Positions 18,638 through 27,829 of a stretch of DNA of 64,000 nucleotides are shown piece by piece (within the stretch, counting starts at the first letter, position 1; each line of letters begins with the position of its first letter). The position numbers and the translations under genes are program-made. The DNA is from Pseudomaricurvus sp050633365 (GTDB taxonomy: Bacteria; Pseudomonadota; Gammaproteobacteria; Pseudomonadales; Cellvibrionaceae), in contig JBOEGJ010000035.1 of the NCBI GenBank assembly GCA_050633365.1, positions 16,475 to 80,474 of the forward strand, given 5' to 3'. The notes beneath the pieces were generated by a model. It searched no databases. It was not told the origin of the DNA and saw only the letters and a program-made list of their open reading frames with translations.

Positions 18638-20266
18638 TTAACAACCATCATAAGCCGTTGTTTTCCCTCTGTGGCTAGACCACAGCGAGTAAAAAGAGAA
18701 AATTGCACCAACGCCATAGGTTAAAGTCATCGTGGAATACAACCAAACTGACGCCTCGGGGTGCAGCGAAAAAAACACCAAAGGCCCGAGTAACACACCG
18801 ATAACCAGCACCCAAATTGCGCTAAACCACAAGGCTGTCATTACTGCTTGAACTAAGGTATTCAGATTACTGCCCCGATGAAAAATCATGATGCTAGGGC
18901 GCCCCAAACGAAACCAACTGGTTTTCCATAGAGCTTTAAAAGGCTCTGGATTCACAATCAACAAGAGTGCCGCAATACCGATCCAATTAGTCGGTGCACT
19001 GTGCGTAAAATAAATCAGCGAAGACACCAACATCGACAACATCAATACCACCGCCACACCGAATTTTACATTCATCAATAGGCGTTCATTTTCATCAACT
19101 TTCGATTGTTGAAAGTCCATATACACGCTAAAGGCCGTGAACAGAATCAACACCAACGCGCTGGCTATGGCCTCATTTATCTCACTGCTGCGAGATTGAT
19201 CATCGACAAGAAAGTTGGGACCAAATTCAATCAGGTTATCAAGGGCCGCAGCATGCCAAAACACTCCTGGAACCTTTCCGTGAACCGGAGACTCACTGAT
19301 ATCGGGATACTGTTTAAGGTGAGCACCCAGCAATACAATCTTATCTTTCACCAAGGCTCCGAGCTCTTCAGAGTTCTCGGTCGGCAATAGGAGGCTAACG
19401 TTTGTATGATAAAGACAAGAGGGACGCCACTCTCCCGAAAAACCATGAAAAGCATGTACCACAAACAACCTTAATGACTGCCAAGCCCCACTAACGAATC
19501 CCTGCCTTTGTGGCTGACACTCTACTCCGGTTTTTTGGTAATAACGCGCCATACTGGCGGCTGGCGCGTAACCCCACTGGATGAACATTGTTTTATCTTC
19601 ATCTGCAGCAGTGAACATAGAACAAGAATGGCTTTTGCACCAATGCTTATAAAGAGCGTAAGCGGCGGTGTCATATTCGCGCTCATCATAAGCGGCTTGT
19701 CGCAGCACATATTGATAATCTTCAGCATGCATCTCAGCCAGCGCTGAATGCTCAGCTCGTACCCCATTAAACTCCGGTATCGGTTTATACATCATGCCCG
19801 CGAAAAACACCGGCACCTGCTCCTCCAACCACAGATCATTGGCCGCCGACATCATCCCCGCCAAAGCATCACGGCGCTCGAGCGAATCAGCCACATAACT
19901 CAAGTCGACAAATACCGATTGAGCACCAGAATCAACAACCGCTTGCAACAGTTGTGTGTGAGTAAAAGGCGGCAAAGGCCATTGCCACTTATTGTGCTCT
20001 AAGTACTGATCGTCAAATAACAAAATGACAATTTCATCTCGCCCTTTGACGAGTCGATCGGAATATCCCGTTCGGTCACTGTCAGCTGGAGATTTATTAC
20101 TCGTTCCGTAGAAAGGTGACGCTAGAGCGCTAAAAAGAAGGGAAGATAAACGATCTGTGGTAGTCGCCAGACCGAATGGATCGGCAAAGATCTGAAATAT
20201 GGACACCAAAATCGCTGCAACAGCAGCCAAACATTGGTAGCGAATAGTCCTTTTCAGTTCATCCAT
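18638..20266 (-). CDS. CHASE2-domain membrane protein
   Basis: A 542-residue membrane protein. TM1 lies at about 10-30, then a large extracytoplasmic CHASE2 sensor domain (IVILLFDDQYLEHNKWQWPL, QAVVDSGAQSVFVDL, KDKIVLLGAHL). At least five hydrophobic helices fill the last ~170 residues. CHASE2 proteins usually end in a kinase, cyclase or GGDEF output domain. Here there is none: the protein ends in membrane helices. AGGAGAG before the ATG supports the start. Neighbours are a secreted protein and an M48 protease downstream, and a class III cyclase with FHA domain in the facing unit. It may act as a sensory membrane half with a separate output. Confidence 0.85.
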   Translation of the reverse strand: MDELKRTIRYQCLAAVAAILVSIFQIFADPFGLATTTDRLSSLLFSALASPFYGTSNKSPADSDRTGYSDRLVKGRDEIVILLFDDQYLEHNKWQWPLPPFTHTQLLQAVVDSGAQSVFVDLSYVADSLERRDALAGMMSAANDLWLEEQVPVFFAGMMYKPIPEFNGVRAEHSALAEMHAEDYQYVLRQAAYDEREYDTAAYALYKHWCKSHSCSMFTAADEDKTMFIQWGYAPAASMARYYQKTGVECQPQRQGFVSGAWQSLRLFVVHAFHGFSGEWRPSCLYHTNVSLLLPTENSEELGALVKDKIVLLGAHLKQYPDISESPVHGKVPGVFWHAAALDNLIEFGPNFLVDDQSRSSEINEAIASALVLILFTAFSVYMDFQQSKVDENERLLMNVKFGVAVVLMLSMLVSSLIYFTHSAPTNWIGIAALLLIVNPEPFKALWKTSWFRLGRPSIMIFHRGSNLNTLVQAVMTALWFSAIWVLVIGVLLGPLVFFSLHPEASVWLYSTMTLTYGVGAIFSFYSLWSSHRGKTTAYDGC

Positions 20267-20331
20267 GAAACTCTCCTAGGTACGAGAGAAACCATACTAA
20301 ATAATTAGTTTTGTTTCCATAGGATGTGGGG

Positions 20332-20780
20332 TTCGAGATAACGAGATGACGAGATGACGAGATGCGAGATGTGGGATGTGGGATGTGGGATGTGGGATGT
20401 GGGATGTGGGATGTGGGATGTGGGATGTGGGATGTGGGATGTGGGATGTGGGATGTGGGATGCGGGATGCGGGATGCGGGATNNNNNNNNNNNNNNNNNN
20501 NNNNNNNNNNNNNNNNNNNNNNNNNNNNNNNNNNNNNNNNNNNNNNNNNNNNNNNNNNNNNNTGCGGGATGCGGGATGCGGGATTTTAGTGGCTAGTTAC
20601 TAGTGGTTAGGAAAAGAAAGTTGAGGCGGGGATACGGGATTCGAGATTCGAGATTCGGGATTCGGGATTCGGGATGGCGAGATGCGAGACTTTAGTGGCT
20701 AGTTTCTAGTGGCTAGGAGAAAGTTGGGATTCGAGGTTCGAGGTTCGAGGTTCGAGGTTCGAGGTTCGAGGTTCGAAGAG
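20332..20780. repeat. Large composite repeat with assembly gap
   Basis: GATGACGA units, then 13 tandem GATGTGG units (20368-20458), then GATGCGG units running into the N run and out again. CTAG-rich elements follow (20585-20610, 20694-20716), then GATTCGG units and a GAGGTTC array (about 20730-20775). Array unit type changes abruptly at block borders. Confidence 0.95.
20483..20562. other. Assembly gap (80 N)
   Basis: Unknown bases within a GATGCGG array that is the same on both sides. The number of N may not reflect the true copy number. Confidence 0.98.
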
Positions 20781-21225
20781 TATCGACGCCTTCTCGTCGC
20801 TGCAAGATACCCTGAGAGGCCAAGTTCGAAGTACCGCCAATTCATTTGCCGAGGTCACTGGTGGGTATAGGCGCCTAATTAAGAGATAAAACCGGTAGAA
20901 AGATCACGGCTTGCTTAAAAAATCGATATAGAGCACCTCTAACTCCCCTGCTTCATCAGATCATTTTCCCCTTACCAATCCACTATCAATAAGTAATTCG
21001 TCTTAAAGTGGGTTATTTTTAATCAGTTAAAATCAAGTCAATTTTGGCCCCATTACAGCCAAGTCGCCTGAATCTGGGCGGTGGCGCTCGGTTCCGTTTT
21101 CAAGGTGATTTCTGACACCTAATCGTCATCTTCATGCATTACTTTTTTGTCTAAGCCATGGGCTTCCCTGTCTCTACCAAAACCGCCAACATAATCCATA
21201 CTCTGTTGTAGAAGGAGTTAATGAG
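20781..21225. other. Intergenic, no gene seen
   Basis: About 445 bases between the repeat block and the secreted-protein gene. AT-rich around 20990-21050. No supported gene. GAAGGAG at 21210-21217 is the ribosome site of the next gene. Confidence 0.5.
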
Positions 21226-21780
21226 ATGAACCGAGCAACCAGATCAAGAAGTTCTCGACGCGCAAGACTAAGAGTCAGTGCCTTCACCCTTAGTGCGGCC
21301 TGTGCACTGCTCATTAGCTCATCCGTGCATTCGGCAGACGGTATCCAAGCCGATCAGCACAACGACTTATTCGTGCCCGACAAGCTCAGTTACTACAATC
21401 CGCTTAAGCACAATAAGCAGCAGGTTAAGGGCGATGCCAAGCGTTACGCTACCTCGTCTGTGGCGCTGAGTAATCTTCAGCTCGAAGATGCGGCCAATCA
21501 AATACGTACTAACGAGATGAGTTCACAACAGCGAGCGCTGAACCATCAATGGCTCGAACAACATCATCACGGCGACAACCCCGACGTGGGCAGTAAAGTG
21601 TTGTCGAAGTTGGTAAAAATGGGATTCAGAACCTACTGGGATGGGGTTCGCAATAAACACTACTCTTCCGCCAAAGCCGTCCCCGATGGCAACGGTACCG
21701 GGAAAGTCAGTGAAGACGTCGACTACAAGATTCGACTCTCAGGCAACAAGGTTAAATTAAGTTTTGAATACGAGTTTTAG
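21226..21780 (+). CDS. Secreted protein of unknown function
   Basis: A 184-residue protein. A long Arg-rich N-region (RSRSSRRARLR), a hydrophobic core (AFTLSAACALLISSS) and VHSA-D form a signal peptide. The mature part has a Gln/His-rich helical middle and a C-terminal end of alternating residues finishing in VKLSFEYEF, a terminal Phe preceded by aromatics as in outer-membrane strands. No family recognised. GAAGGAG precedes the ATG and a rho-independent terminator lies 50 bases after the stop, so it is probably a single-gene transcript. Confidence 0.72.
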   Translation: MNRATRSRSSRRARLRVSAFTLSAACALLISSSVHSADGIQADQHNDLFVPDKLSYYNPLKHNKQQVKGDAKRYATSSVALSNLQLEDAANQIRTNEMSSQQRALNHQWLEQHHHGDNPDVGSKVLSKLVKMGFRTYWDGVRNKHYSSAKAVPDGNGTGKVSEDVDYKIRLSGNKVKLSFEYEF

Positions 21781-21831
21781 TTCTTTCTCTCTCCTCCTTA
21801 GCTATTAGCACTTAGCTTTTGTTACAATCTT

Positions 21832-21858
21832 GCCCGCACTCCTCGCGGGCATTTTTTT
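21832..21858 (+). terminator. Rho-independent terminator
   Basis: Stem GCCCGC / GCGGGC with a 7-base loop followed by ATTTTTTT. It ends directly at the ATG of the RDD gene (21859), so that gene has no room for a normal leader from this direction. Confidence 0.9.
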
Positions 21859-22311
21859 ATGACAAAACAAAGTTTACCCACCGCCAGTATGTTTAAGCGG
21901 TTAATCGCCATGATCTACGATTCTCTGATCATCATGGCCGTTACCATGGCCTATGGCGCCTTATATTTAAGTGTGAAACACGCGATTTTCGATATCGAGC
22001 TCGCCGCCGACGAACGGGCCACCATGGGCACACCCGGTTTCGTGGGATTGATTGTAGTGCTCGAGGCTTTCTTGTGGTTTTTCTGGTGCCGCGGTGGTCA
22101 AACACTAGGCATGCGCGCCTGGCGATTGCAGATGGTGCAAGACAACGGCCATACCCCAAACCTACTGCAAGCAATGATTCGCGGATTGATCGCGCCCTTT
22201 AGCCTATTCGCCTTTGGGCTTGGCTTTTTTTGGGGGTTTTGGGACAAAAACAACCGCACCTGGCACGATCACGCCAGCGGGACTTGGGTGGTTCAATTGG
22301 AGAAAAAATGA
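21859..22311 (+). CDS. RDD-family membrane protein
   Basis: A 150-residue membrane protein of the RDD family with three to four hydrophobic helices: FKRLIAMIYDSLIIMAVTMAYG, GLIVVLEAFLWFFWCRGGQTLG and the helix before FFWGFWDKNNRTWHDHASGT. It carries the conserved R, D and D positions (KRLIAMIYD, WDKNNRTWHDHASGTWVV). Function is unknown for most members. The T run of the preceding terminator touches the ATG at 21859; no ribosome site is visible there, and an ATG at 21889 is an alternative start. It may be translated from readthrough or from a leaderless message. Confidence 0.85.
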   Translation: MTKQSLPTASMFKRLIAMIYDSLIIMAVTMAYGALYLSVKHAIFDIELAADERATMGTPGFVGLIVVLEAFLWFFWCRGGQTLGMRAWRLQMVQDNGHTPNLLQAMIRGLIAPFSLFAFGLGFFWGFWDKNNRTWHDHASGTWVVQLEKK

Positions 22312-22461
22312 CGGGTGACTCACGTCGTCATTGAAAGTCTCGCCACACTCGGAACAAAAGTAAAAATCAAACAAGCCAAAGCAAAAGAGCCCGATACCCC
22401 CTCTTTTACTTTGACACTTTTCTCCATCACCGGCCTTGTCGAGACAACGCCTAACGATGAT

Positions 22462-23829
22462 TCAAATTCGGCCCACAGACCAGTACTTAAAGCCTTTGGT
22501 TTTCATGTTCTCGGGCTCAAACAAATTGCGCCCATCGAAGATGACCGGATCGCGCAGCTCGCTTTGAATAAAACCAAAGTCTGGGGCTTTGAAGTTCTGC
22601 CACTCGGTACAAATAATCAGCGCATCGGCGCCTTTTAACGCCATCTCTTTGGTGCCCATCAGCACTAGGTCATCGCGAGAGCCATAAATTCTCTGTGCCT
22701 CATCCATCGCTTCAGGATCAAAAGCCTGTACCTTTGCGCCAGCGGCCCAAAGCGCCTCCATCACCACTCGACTTGGCGCCTCTCTCATATCATCGGTTTT
22801 GGGTTTAAACGATAAACCCCAGAGAGCAAAAGTTTTACCCTCTAGCGTTGGACGAGCTTGCGCCGGATCGCACTCGTAATGCGCACAAACATATTCAAAC
22901 AGCTTGTGTTTCTGACGATTATTCACGTCTTCAACGGCTTTCAAAATCTTGGAATCGCACCCCATTTGATCCGAGGCACGAATCAACGCCTGGATATCTT
23001 TCGGGAAACACGAGCCCCCATAACCACAACCGGGGTAGATAAACTGATAGCCAATACGCTGATCACTACCAATGCCTTTTCGCACGTTTTCGATATCGGC
23101 ACCGACACGCTCGGCTATATTAGCGACTTCGTTCATGAAACTAATTTTTGTCGCCAACATGCAATTGGCAGCGTACTTGGTCAGCTCCGCAGACTTCACA
23201 TCCATGAAGAGTATTCTGTCGTGATTGCGGTTGAAGGGTGCATACAACTCGCGCATCTCGGTCATTAGCTGCTGTTTCGTCTCTCCTTCGGCGTCGATCC
23301 CTATAACGATGCGATCCGGCCGCATGCAGTCACTCACGGCAACCCCCTCTTTCAAAAATTCGGGGTTCGAAATCACGTTCGCCGCGGGACGTGGTTGGTC
23401 CTGAAAGCGCTCTTCAAGCACCCCATTAACCCGCGCCAACACCTTATCCGCCGTGCCCACCGGCACTGTCGACTTATTAACAATGATCTTATCGCGGTTC
23501 ATATGAGACGCGATGGTTTCAGCCACCGACAGCACATACCTTAAATCAGCCGAACCATCTTCGTCCGGCGGCGTACCTACGGCGATAAAGATAATATCGC
23601 CAAACTCGATGCCCTCCTCGGCGGAGGTGGTGAAACTAATACGCCCGGCCTCGAAATTAGACATCACCAAAGGCGACAAACCCGGCTCATAGATGGGGAT
23701 AACCCCCTCTTTTAGATCGGCGATTTTTTTCTCATCAACATCCACACAACACACGTCATGCCCGACCTCGGACAAGACGGCTGCCTGGACTAATCCGACG
23801 TAACCTATTCCAAAAACGGTCACCTTCAC
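22462..23829 (-). CDS. ugd: UDP-glucose 6-dehydrogenase
   Basis: A 455-residue enzyme that oxidises UDP-glucose to UDP-glucuronate with two NAD+, supplying acidic sugar for polysaccharide. The N-terminal Rossmann motif is TVFGIGYVGLVQAAVL. Further motifs are FIAVGTPPDEDGSADL, NKSTVPVGTADK, NPEFLKEG, CMLATKISFMNEVANIAE, the catalytic segment YPGCGYGGSCFPKD (Cys) and LWGLSFKPKTDDMREAPS. The GTG at 23829 is chosen: GGAG lies seven bases upstream and the Rossmann strand starts at once. It reads in the same direction as the exopolysaccharide cluster and lies beyond its last gene. A 25-codon remnant of a second ugd is at 44011-44085. Confidence 0.95.
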   Translation of the reverse strand: MKVTVFGIGYVGLVQAAVLSEVGHDVCCVDVDEKKIADLKEGVIPIYEPGLSPLVMSNFEAGRISFTTSAEEGIEFGDIIFIAVGTPPDEDGSADLRYVLSVAETIASHMNRDKIIVNKSTVPVGTADKVLARVNGVLEERFQDQPRPAANVISNPEFLKEGVAVSDCMRPDRIVIGIDAEGETKQQLMTEMRELYAPFNRNHDRILFMDVKSAELTKYAANCMLATKISFMNEVANIAERVGADIENVRKGIGSDQRIGYQFIYPGCGYGGSCFPKDIQALIRASDQMGCDSKILKAVEDVNNRQKHKLFEYVCAHYECDPAQARPTLEGKTFALWGLSFKPKTDDMREAPSRVVMEALWAAGAKVQAFDPEAMDEAQRIYGSRDDLVLMGTKEMALKGADALIICTEWQNFKAPDFGFIQSELRDPVIFDGRNLFEPENMKTKGFKYWSVGRI

Positions 23830-23907
23830 TGTGCTCTCCTTTTCGCGGATCAACGTTTCTATCGATGGTACATACTAACTCTATTATTGTGACAGGATCT
23901 AGCGTGC

Positions 23908-24300
<393 letters not shown>

Positions 24301-24310
24301 GCCAGGGGAA

Positions 24311-24568
24311 ATTGGATAAAAGCTTCGTCCGCTGTAGGCTTCACCTAAAAACAGGGCTTCTATCTATTTGTATTTTTCCTAACGACTAACACTTAGTAAA
24401 CCGCTGAAAAACGTCATTGCGAGGAGCGTAGCGACGTGGCAAGAGCCTGCCCCGCGAAGCGTTTTGGGCATCCATGGTTTAGTGATACAAAACAAGGTTT
24501 ACTGCCAAACTGGATTGCTTGGCTTAATAGTCCCTACTTTTGGCGCTAACGCTCGCAATGACAAGTTA
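24311..24568 (+). repeat. ~258-bp dispersed repeat, copy 1
   Basis: Nearly identical to 27830-28088. Inside, GTCATTGCGAG (24413-24423) and its exact inverted copy CTCGCAATGAC (24552-24562) bound a 150-base non-coding unit that looks like a miniature inverted-repeat element. Both copies stand in the same orientation and enclose the membrane protein and HipAB genes. Confidence 0.9.
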
Positions 24569-24825
24569 CCCTGCCTTTTAGCGTTCCCTAGAAACTAGTT
24601 TGTAGTGGTCATGTGTAATTTGCGAATCACCTCCCCCTAAAAAATCGGCGATACGTTATCATCCCTTCAGGTAAGAGCCTTCTTAAGCTTGCGCAGAAAA
24701 AACACAATGCTTAGATTCGTTTCCACAGGAAGGTCGAAAACGCCAAAAAATGGAATGAAAATTAGAGCAGAGCGCGGCGTCCGTCGTTGCAGCTAAAAGC
24801 TCTATCTTTTATAAAAGGAATTAAG
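24569..24825. other. Leader of the islet membrane-protein gene
   Basis: About 255 bases without a gene. It includes a last CTAG word (24594-24602). AAAAGGA at 24813-24819 is the ribosome site of the following gene. Confidence 0.5.
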
Positions 24826-25587
24826 ATGCAACATGTAAACACCGTGATTACGGGAATGGCTTTGGGATTTATTTCACAGCTATTTGGAGTTACTTTCAGT
24901 CTTCAAGCGATTCTCGAGTTCATTGGGCATATATCCCCCCTTATTGTTGGAGTCTTCTTATACCTAAAAGCCAAAGACTGGCATGAGACCAGTGCAAAAG
25001 GTGCAGCCATGCATTGGGATCTGCTAAGCGAAATCTATGATCCCGAAGAAAGGCAATTAACGAGTAAGCGTGTGCCTGAAATAAGACGCCTCTACATGAA
25101 AAAATTGCTCTTAGGTGCATTCGCCCTGGCAGCTCTCAGTTTATTCTTTCAAGAAATCCACTGGTATCTAGCCAGAAATATCGCATTTGTCGTGGTCTTG
25201 ATTGCTCTAATGACCAGCGTACAACTTGATAAGAGAACCCGCGTATCCGTCTCACGGGTGTACTATCCTGCCACCACTGGATTTCGAGATTTGATGGAGA
25301 AAGATTCCACACTCGCCATGCACCTTATTGGCATGCATGACCTAACCTCGCCGGAACGAGACCGCCTCTATCAAACCGTGCGCAGCGTGGCAAATACCCC
25401 AGAGCATCCAGACCATAAATTAGCGCAGAAGTGCTTGAATCGTTATCAAGGAACTCATGACGAGAGCTTTTTTGTTTCTCCGTTCATAAAACACCTGACA
25501 ACGGACGAGCTCTGCAATCTTGGTAACAAAAACTGCGAACACACAAAGCTGGAACAAGAATGCCAATGGAGACTTGAAGACCTTTAA
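24826..25587 (+). CDS. Membrane protein of unknown function in the HipAB islet
   Basis: A 253-residue protein with two hydrophobic helices in the first 50 residues (VITGMALGFISQLFGVTF, ISPLIVGVFLYLKA), two more near 105-150 (LLLGAFALAALSLFF, NIAFVVVLIALMTSV), and a soluble, charged, Cys-containing C-terminal half of about 105 residues. No family recognised. AAAAGGA supports the ATG at 24826. It precedes the HipA gene by 110 bases and lies with it between two direct copies of a dispersed repeat, so it is probably accessory. A role linked to HipA is possible but unsupported. Confidence 0.7.
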   Translation: MQHVNTVITGMALGFISQLFGVTFSLQAILEFIGHISPLIVGVFLYLKAKDWHETSAKGAAMHWDLLSEIYDPEERQLTSKRVPEIRRLYMKKLLLGAFALAALSLFFQEIHWYLARNIAFVVVLIALMTSVQLDKRTRVSVSRVYYPATTGFRDLMEKDSTLAMHLIGMHDLTSPERDRLYQTVRSVANTPEHPDHKLAQKCLNRYQGTHDESFFVSPFIKHLTTDELCNLGNKNCEHTKLEQECQWRLEDL

Positions 25588-25631
25588 GCAATCGGCAAAC
25601 CCAACCTAGTTCTCTCCATCCCCCGCACCAC

Positions 25632-25683
25632 TTATGACTACTATTAAGGGTCATAAAATACCTTGACCCGCATCTTATGACCC
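25632..25683 (+). promoter_or_regulatory. Likely autoregulatory operator of the HipA/HipB locus
   Basis: GGGTCATAA (25648-25656) and its perfect inverted copy TTATGACCC (25675-25683), with a further TTATGAC half-site at 25632-25638 and TGACCC at 25664-25669. The cluster ends 15 bases before the hipA ATG. TTGACC at 25663 could be a -35 box inside the operator. The binder is presumably the XRE protein encoded after hipA. Confidence 0.75.
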
Positions 25684-25697
25684 TCTAAGCTACCCAT

Positions 25698-27044
25698 ATG
25701 AGTAAAATCACCCTGCAAATCCATTTTGATCAACAGTGGCATGATGCCGCTGAGGTCAGCTTTGACGCCCCAGAACAAGGGCATAAGGGGCCTGCACGCC
25801 TCGACTATTTGGCTCCTTATGTGATCGAGCATATGGGCAGTGAAAATAGTGAAGGGGCTGATGGCGGAAGAGCCAGAATCAGCTGCCGCTATCCAGTGGA
25901 TTTTGCCAGCCACGGTGAACCACGCTGGCCCGCGTTTCTACTGGATTTGTTACCTGGTGGCGAAGGCCGTCGTCGCTGGGCCGAACGGCTGGGTATTACC
26001 ACCGGCTTAAGTGGTGAACTGGCCCTGTTGCAGCACGCTGCGGCAAACCCAGCGGGTAATATTCGCGTAAAAGAAGCCGCTAACTCCCATCACCGACTGC
26101 CTCAACAATTACCCGATGAACAAGGCCTGCTAACGCCCACCGTTCAGCATCCCGGTTTCACCAAAGCTAGCATAGTCAAGAAGCGAGAACACTTTATTGA
26201 GTATGCCTACAACCTTGGTGCCGCCGTGGCTGGTGCGACCGATGTGCAGGGCGAAGCCCCGAAGTTTTTGCTGACCGAAGATCACAACGGCCAATGGCAC
26301 GCCGAAGGCGCACTGCCAGACTCAAAGATTAAAAAGCATTGGATTGTAAAATTTGCGCGGGGTAAAACCACCGCCGACCAACAGCTATTGCGCAATGAAG
26401 CCCCCTATCTCGAAACGGCGCGAGTATTTGGAATACAAGTTGGCGAACCGCTGCAATACAAGAATGGGGCATTGTTTATACCGCGCTTTGATCGTATTCA
26501 ACATCAAGGCCACACCGAACGCTTGGCCATGGAATCTCTCTACGCCATTAGCGGCATTGCCGAATTTGGAGTTGCAAGCTCGCACGAAGAGCTAGCCAGC
26601 GCCTTAATGGAAACACTGGCAGAGAACGACCGCCCCGCGACCGCACTGGAATATATCAAACGCGATCTGCTAAATGTGGTGATGGGTAATACCGATAATC
26701 ACGGCCGCAATAGCGCCGTATTGCGCGACCAAAACGGTCACACCCGCCTCAGCCCGTTATTCGATTTCGCGCCCATGTATTTAGATCCAGAAGGCATTGC
26801 CCGTATCACCCGCTGGAACCGCGACAAAGAACAGGCAGGCCGCCCTCAGTGGCAAGCCGTGTGTGAGTTTTTTAACTCATGGGTCGACGAAGCCTGGCTA
26901 TTAAGAGAAGTAACGGCGCTAAAAGAACCGCTGTTACAGCTTGCCGATGTTATGGCGGCGGCGGGCATTGATAGCGATATTATTGAGCGACGCCAGGCGG
27001 CCATTGAGAGCAATTTAAACCAGCTACAGCTGCTTAAACTGTAA
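25698..27044 (+). CDS. hipA: HipA-type serine/threonine kinase toxin
   Basis: A 448-residue type II toxin of the HipA family. Relatives phosphorylate proteins such as glutamyl-tRNA synthetase and stop growth. An N-terminal HipA_N/couple_hipA-like part (about 1-130) precedes the kinase part: KHWIVKFAR (ATP Lys), NEAPYLETARVFGI, FIPRFDR, the catalytic segment VVMGNTDNHGRNSAV (Asp and Asn) and LSPLFDFAPMY (metal Asp, in the DFG position). All key residues appear present, so it is probably active. No strong ribosome site is seen before the ATG; a leaderless transcript is possible. The putative antitoxin lies 139 bases downstream, the reverse of E. coli hipBA order. Confidence 0.9.
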   Translation: MSKITLQIHFDQQWHDAAEVSFDAPEQGHKGPARLDYLAPYVIEHMGSENSEGADGGRARISCRYPVDFASHGEPRWPAFLLDLLPGGEGRRRWAERLGITTGLSGELALLQHAAANPAGNIRVKEAANSHHRLPQQLPDEQGLLTPTVQHPGFTKASIVKKREHFIEYAYNLGAAVAGATDVQGEAPKFLLTEDHNGQWHAEGALPDSKIKKHWIVKFARGKTTADQQLLRNEAPYLETARVFGIQVGEPLQYKNGALFIPRFDRIQHQGHTERLAMESLYAISGIAEFGVASSHEELASALMETLAENDRPATALEYIKRDLLNVVMGNTDNHGRNSAVLRDQNGHTRLSPLFDFAPMYLDPEGIARITRWNRDKEQAGRPQWQAVCEFFNSWVDEAWLLREVTALKEPLLQLADVMAAAGIDSDIIERRQAAIESNLNQLQLLKL

Positions 27045-27130
27045 TTAAAGTAATCACTGTCATCGCCAAGAGTGCAAACCACAAGACGATAATTCATGAC
27101 TGCATGCCGTGTGGATTGCGTCGCTCTACT

Positions 27131-27158
27131 GAGCCAAGCCCACCACCTGTGTTGGCTC
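27131..27158 (+). other. Hairpin in the hipA-hipB gap
   Basis: Perfect 7-base inverted repeat GAGCCAA / TTGGCTC with a 14-base loop, 25 bases before the antitoxin start. It may set the antitoxin to toxin ratio by RNA processing, or be part of a separate hipB promoter. No T run follows. Confidence 0.5.
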
Positions 27159-27183
27159 ACCCATATCGTAATTGAGAAACCTC

Positions 27184-27462
27184 ATGCCCAGAGCCAAAAT
27201 CGACAAGCTTGACCCAGCCAACTTCAATACCCAAAAGCTTGCCCTGTTGGAGCGTATTCCCAAAGGCGAATTGACCCTGGGACAAGCCACCAAAGAAATG
27301 CGCCTACTACTGGGAATGACTCAGGAAGAATACGGCGCGAAAGTGGTGGGGTTATCACGCAAAATCGTCAGCGCCATTGAAAATGACACCCACAACCCGG
27401 AGCTAGAGACGCTGAAGAAAATCTCCAAGCCGTTTGGATTACGCGTGGGATTTGTGCGTTAG
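27184..27462 (+). CDS. hipB: XRE-family antitoxin-like regulator (HipB-like)
   Basis: A 92-residue protein. A basic N-terminal tail leads into a helix-turn-helix of the Cro/CI type: MRLLLGMTQEEYGAKVVGLS (helices 2-3) and RKIVSAIENDTHNPELETL. It is expected to bind and inhibit HipA and to repress the locus at the inverted repeats upstream of hipA. An in-frame TTG at 27172 is possible, but ATG 27184 gives the usual MPRAK-type start. The stop is followed at once by a composite repeat. Partner and function are inferred from the neighbour. Confidence 0.8.
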   Translation: MPRAKIDKLDPANFNTQKLALLERIPKGELTLGQATKEMRLLLGMTQEEYGAKVVGLSRKIVSAIENDTHNPELETLKKISKPFGLRVGFVR

Positions 27463-27463
27463 T

Positions 27464-27826
27464 GGGATTCGGGATGGCGAGATACCCTAAAGGGCACAAG
27501 GGGATTCGAGATACGGGATGGCGAGATGGCGAGATGAGGGATTTTAGTGGCTAGTTTTTAGTGGCTAGGAAAAGAAAAGTTGAGGCGGGGATGCGAGATG
27601 TGGGATGCGAGATGCGAGATGCGAGATGAGGGATTTTAGTGGCTAGTTTCTAGTGGCTAGGAAAAGAAAAGTTGAGGCGGGGATGCGAGATGTGGGATGC
27701 GAGATACCCTAAAGGGCACAAGTGAGGGATTTTAGTGGCTAGTTTCTAGTGGCTAGGAAAAGAAGAGTTGGGGCGGGGCTGCTACCCTAAAGGGCACAAG
27801 TGCGAGATGGCGAGGTACGAGTAAAA
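27464..27826 (+). repeat. Composite repeat downstream of hipB
   Basis: Near-tandem ~90-120-base units. Each has GATGCGA or GATGTGG words, GAGGGATTTTAGTGGCTAG, a second CTAG word, GGAAAAGAAAAGTTGAGGCG, and in places CCCTAAAGGGCACAAGTG (near 27482, 27706, 27783). It mirrors the block at 23908-24300. Confidence 0.92.
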
Positions 27827-27829
27827 GAA

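Noticed and set aside
22315..22638. Rightward open frame of 107 codons after the RDD gene
   Set aside because: Overlaps the 3' end of ugd on the other strand, has no ribosome site and no recognisable sequence.
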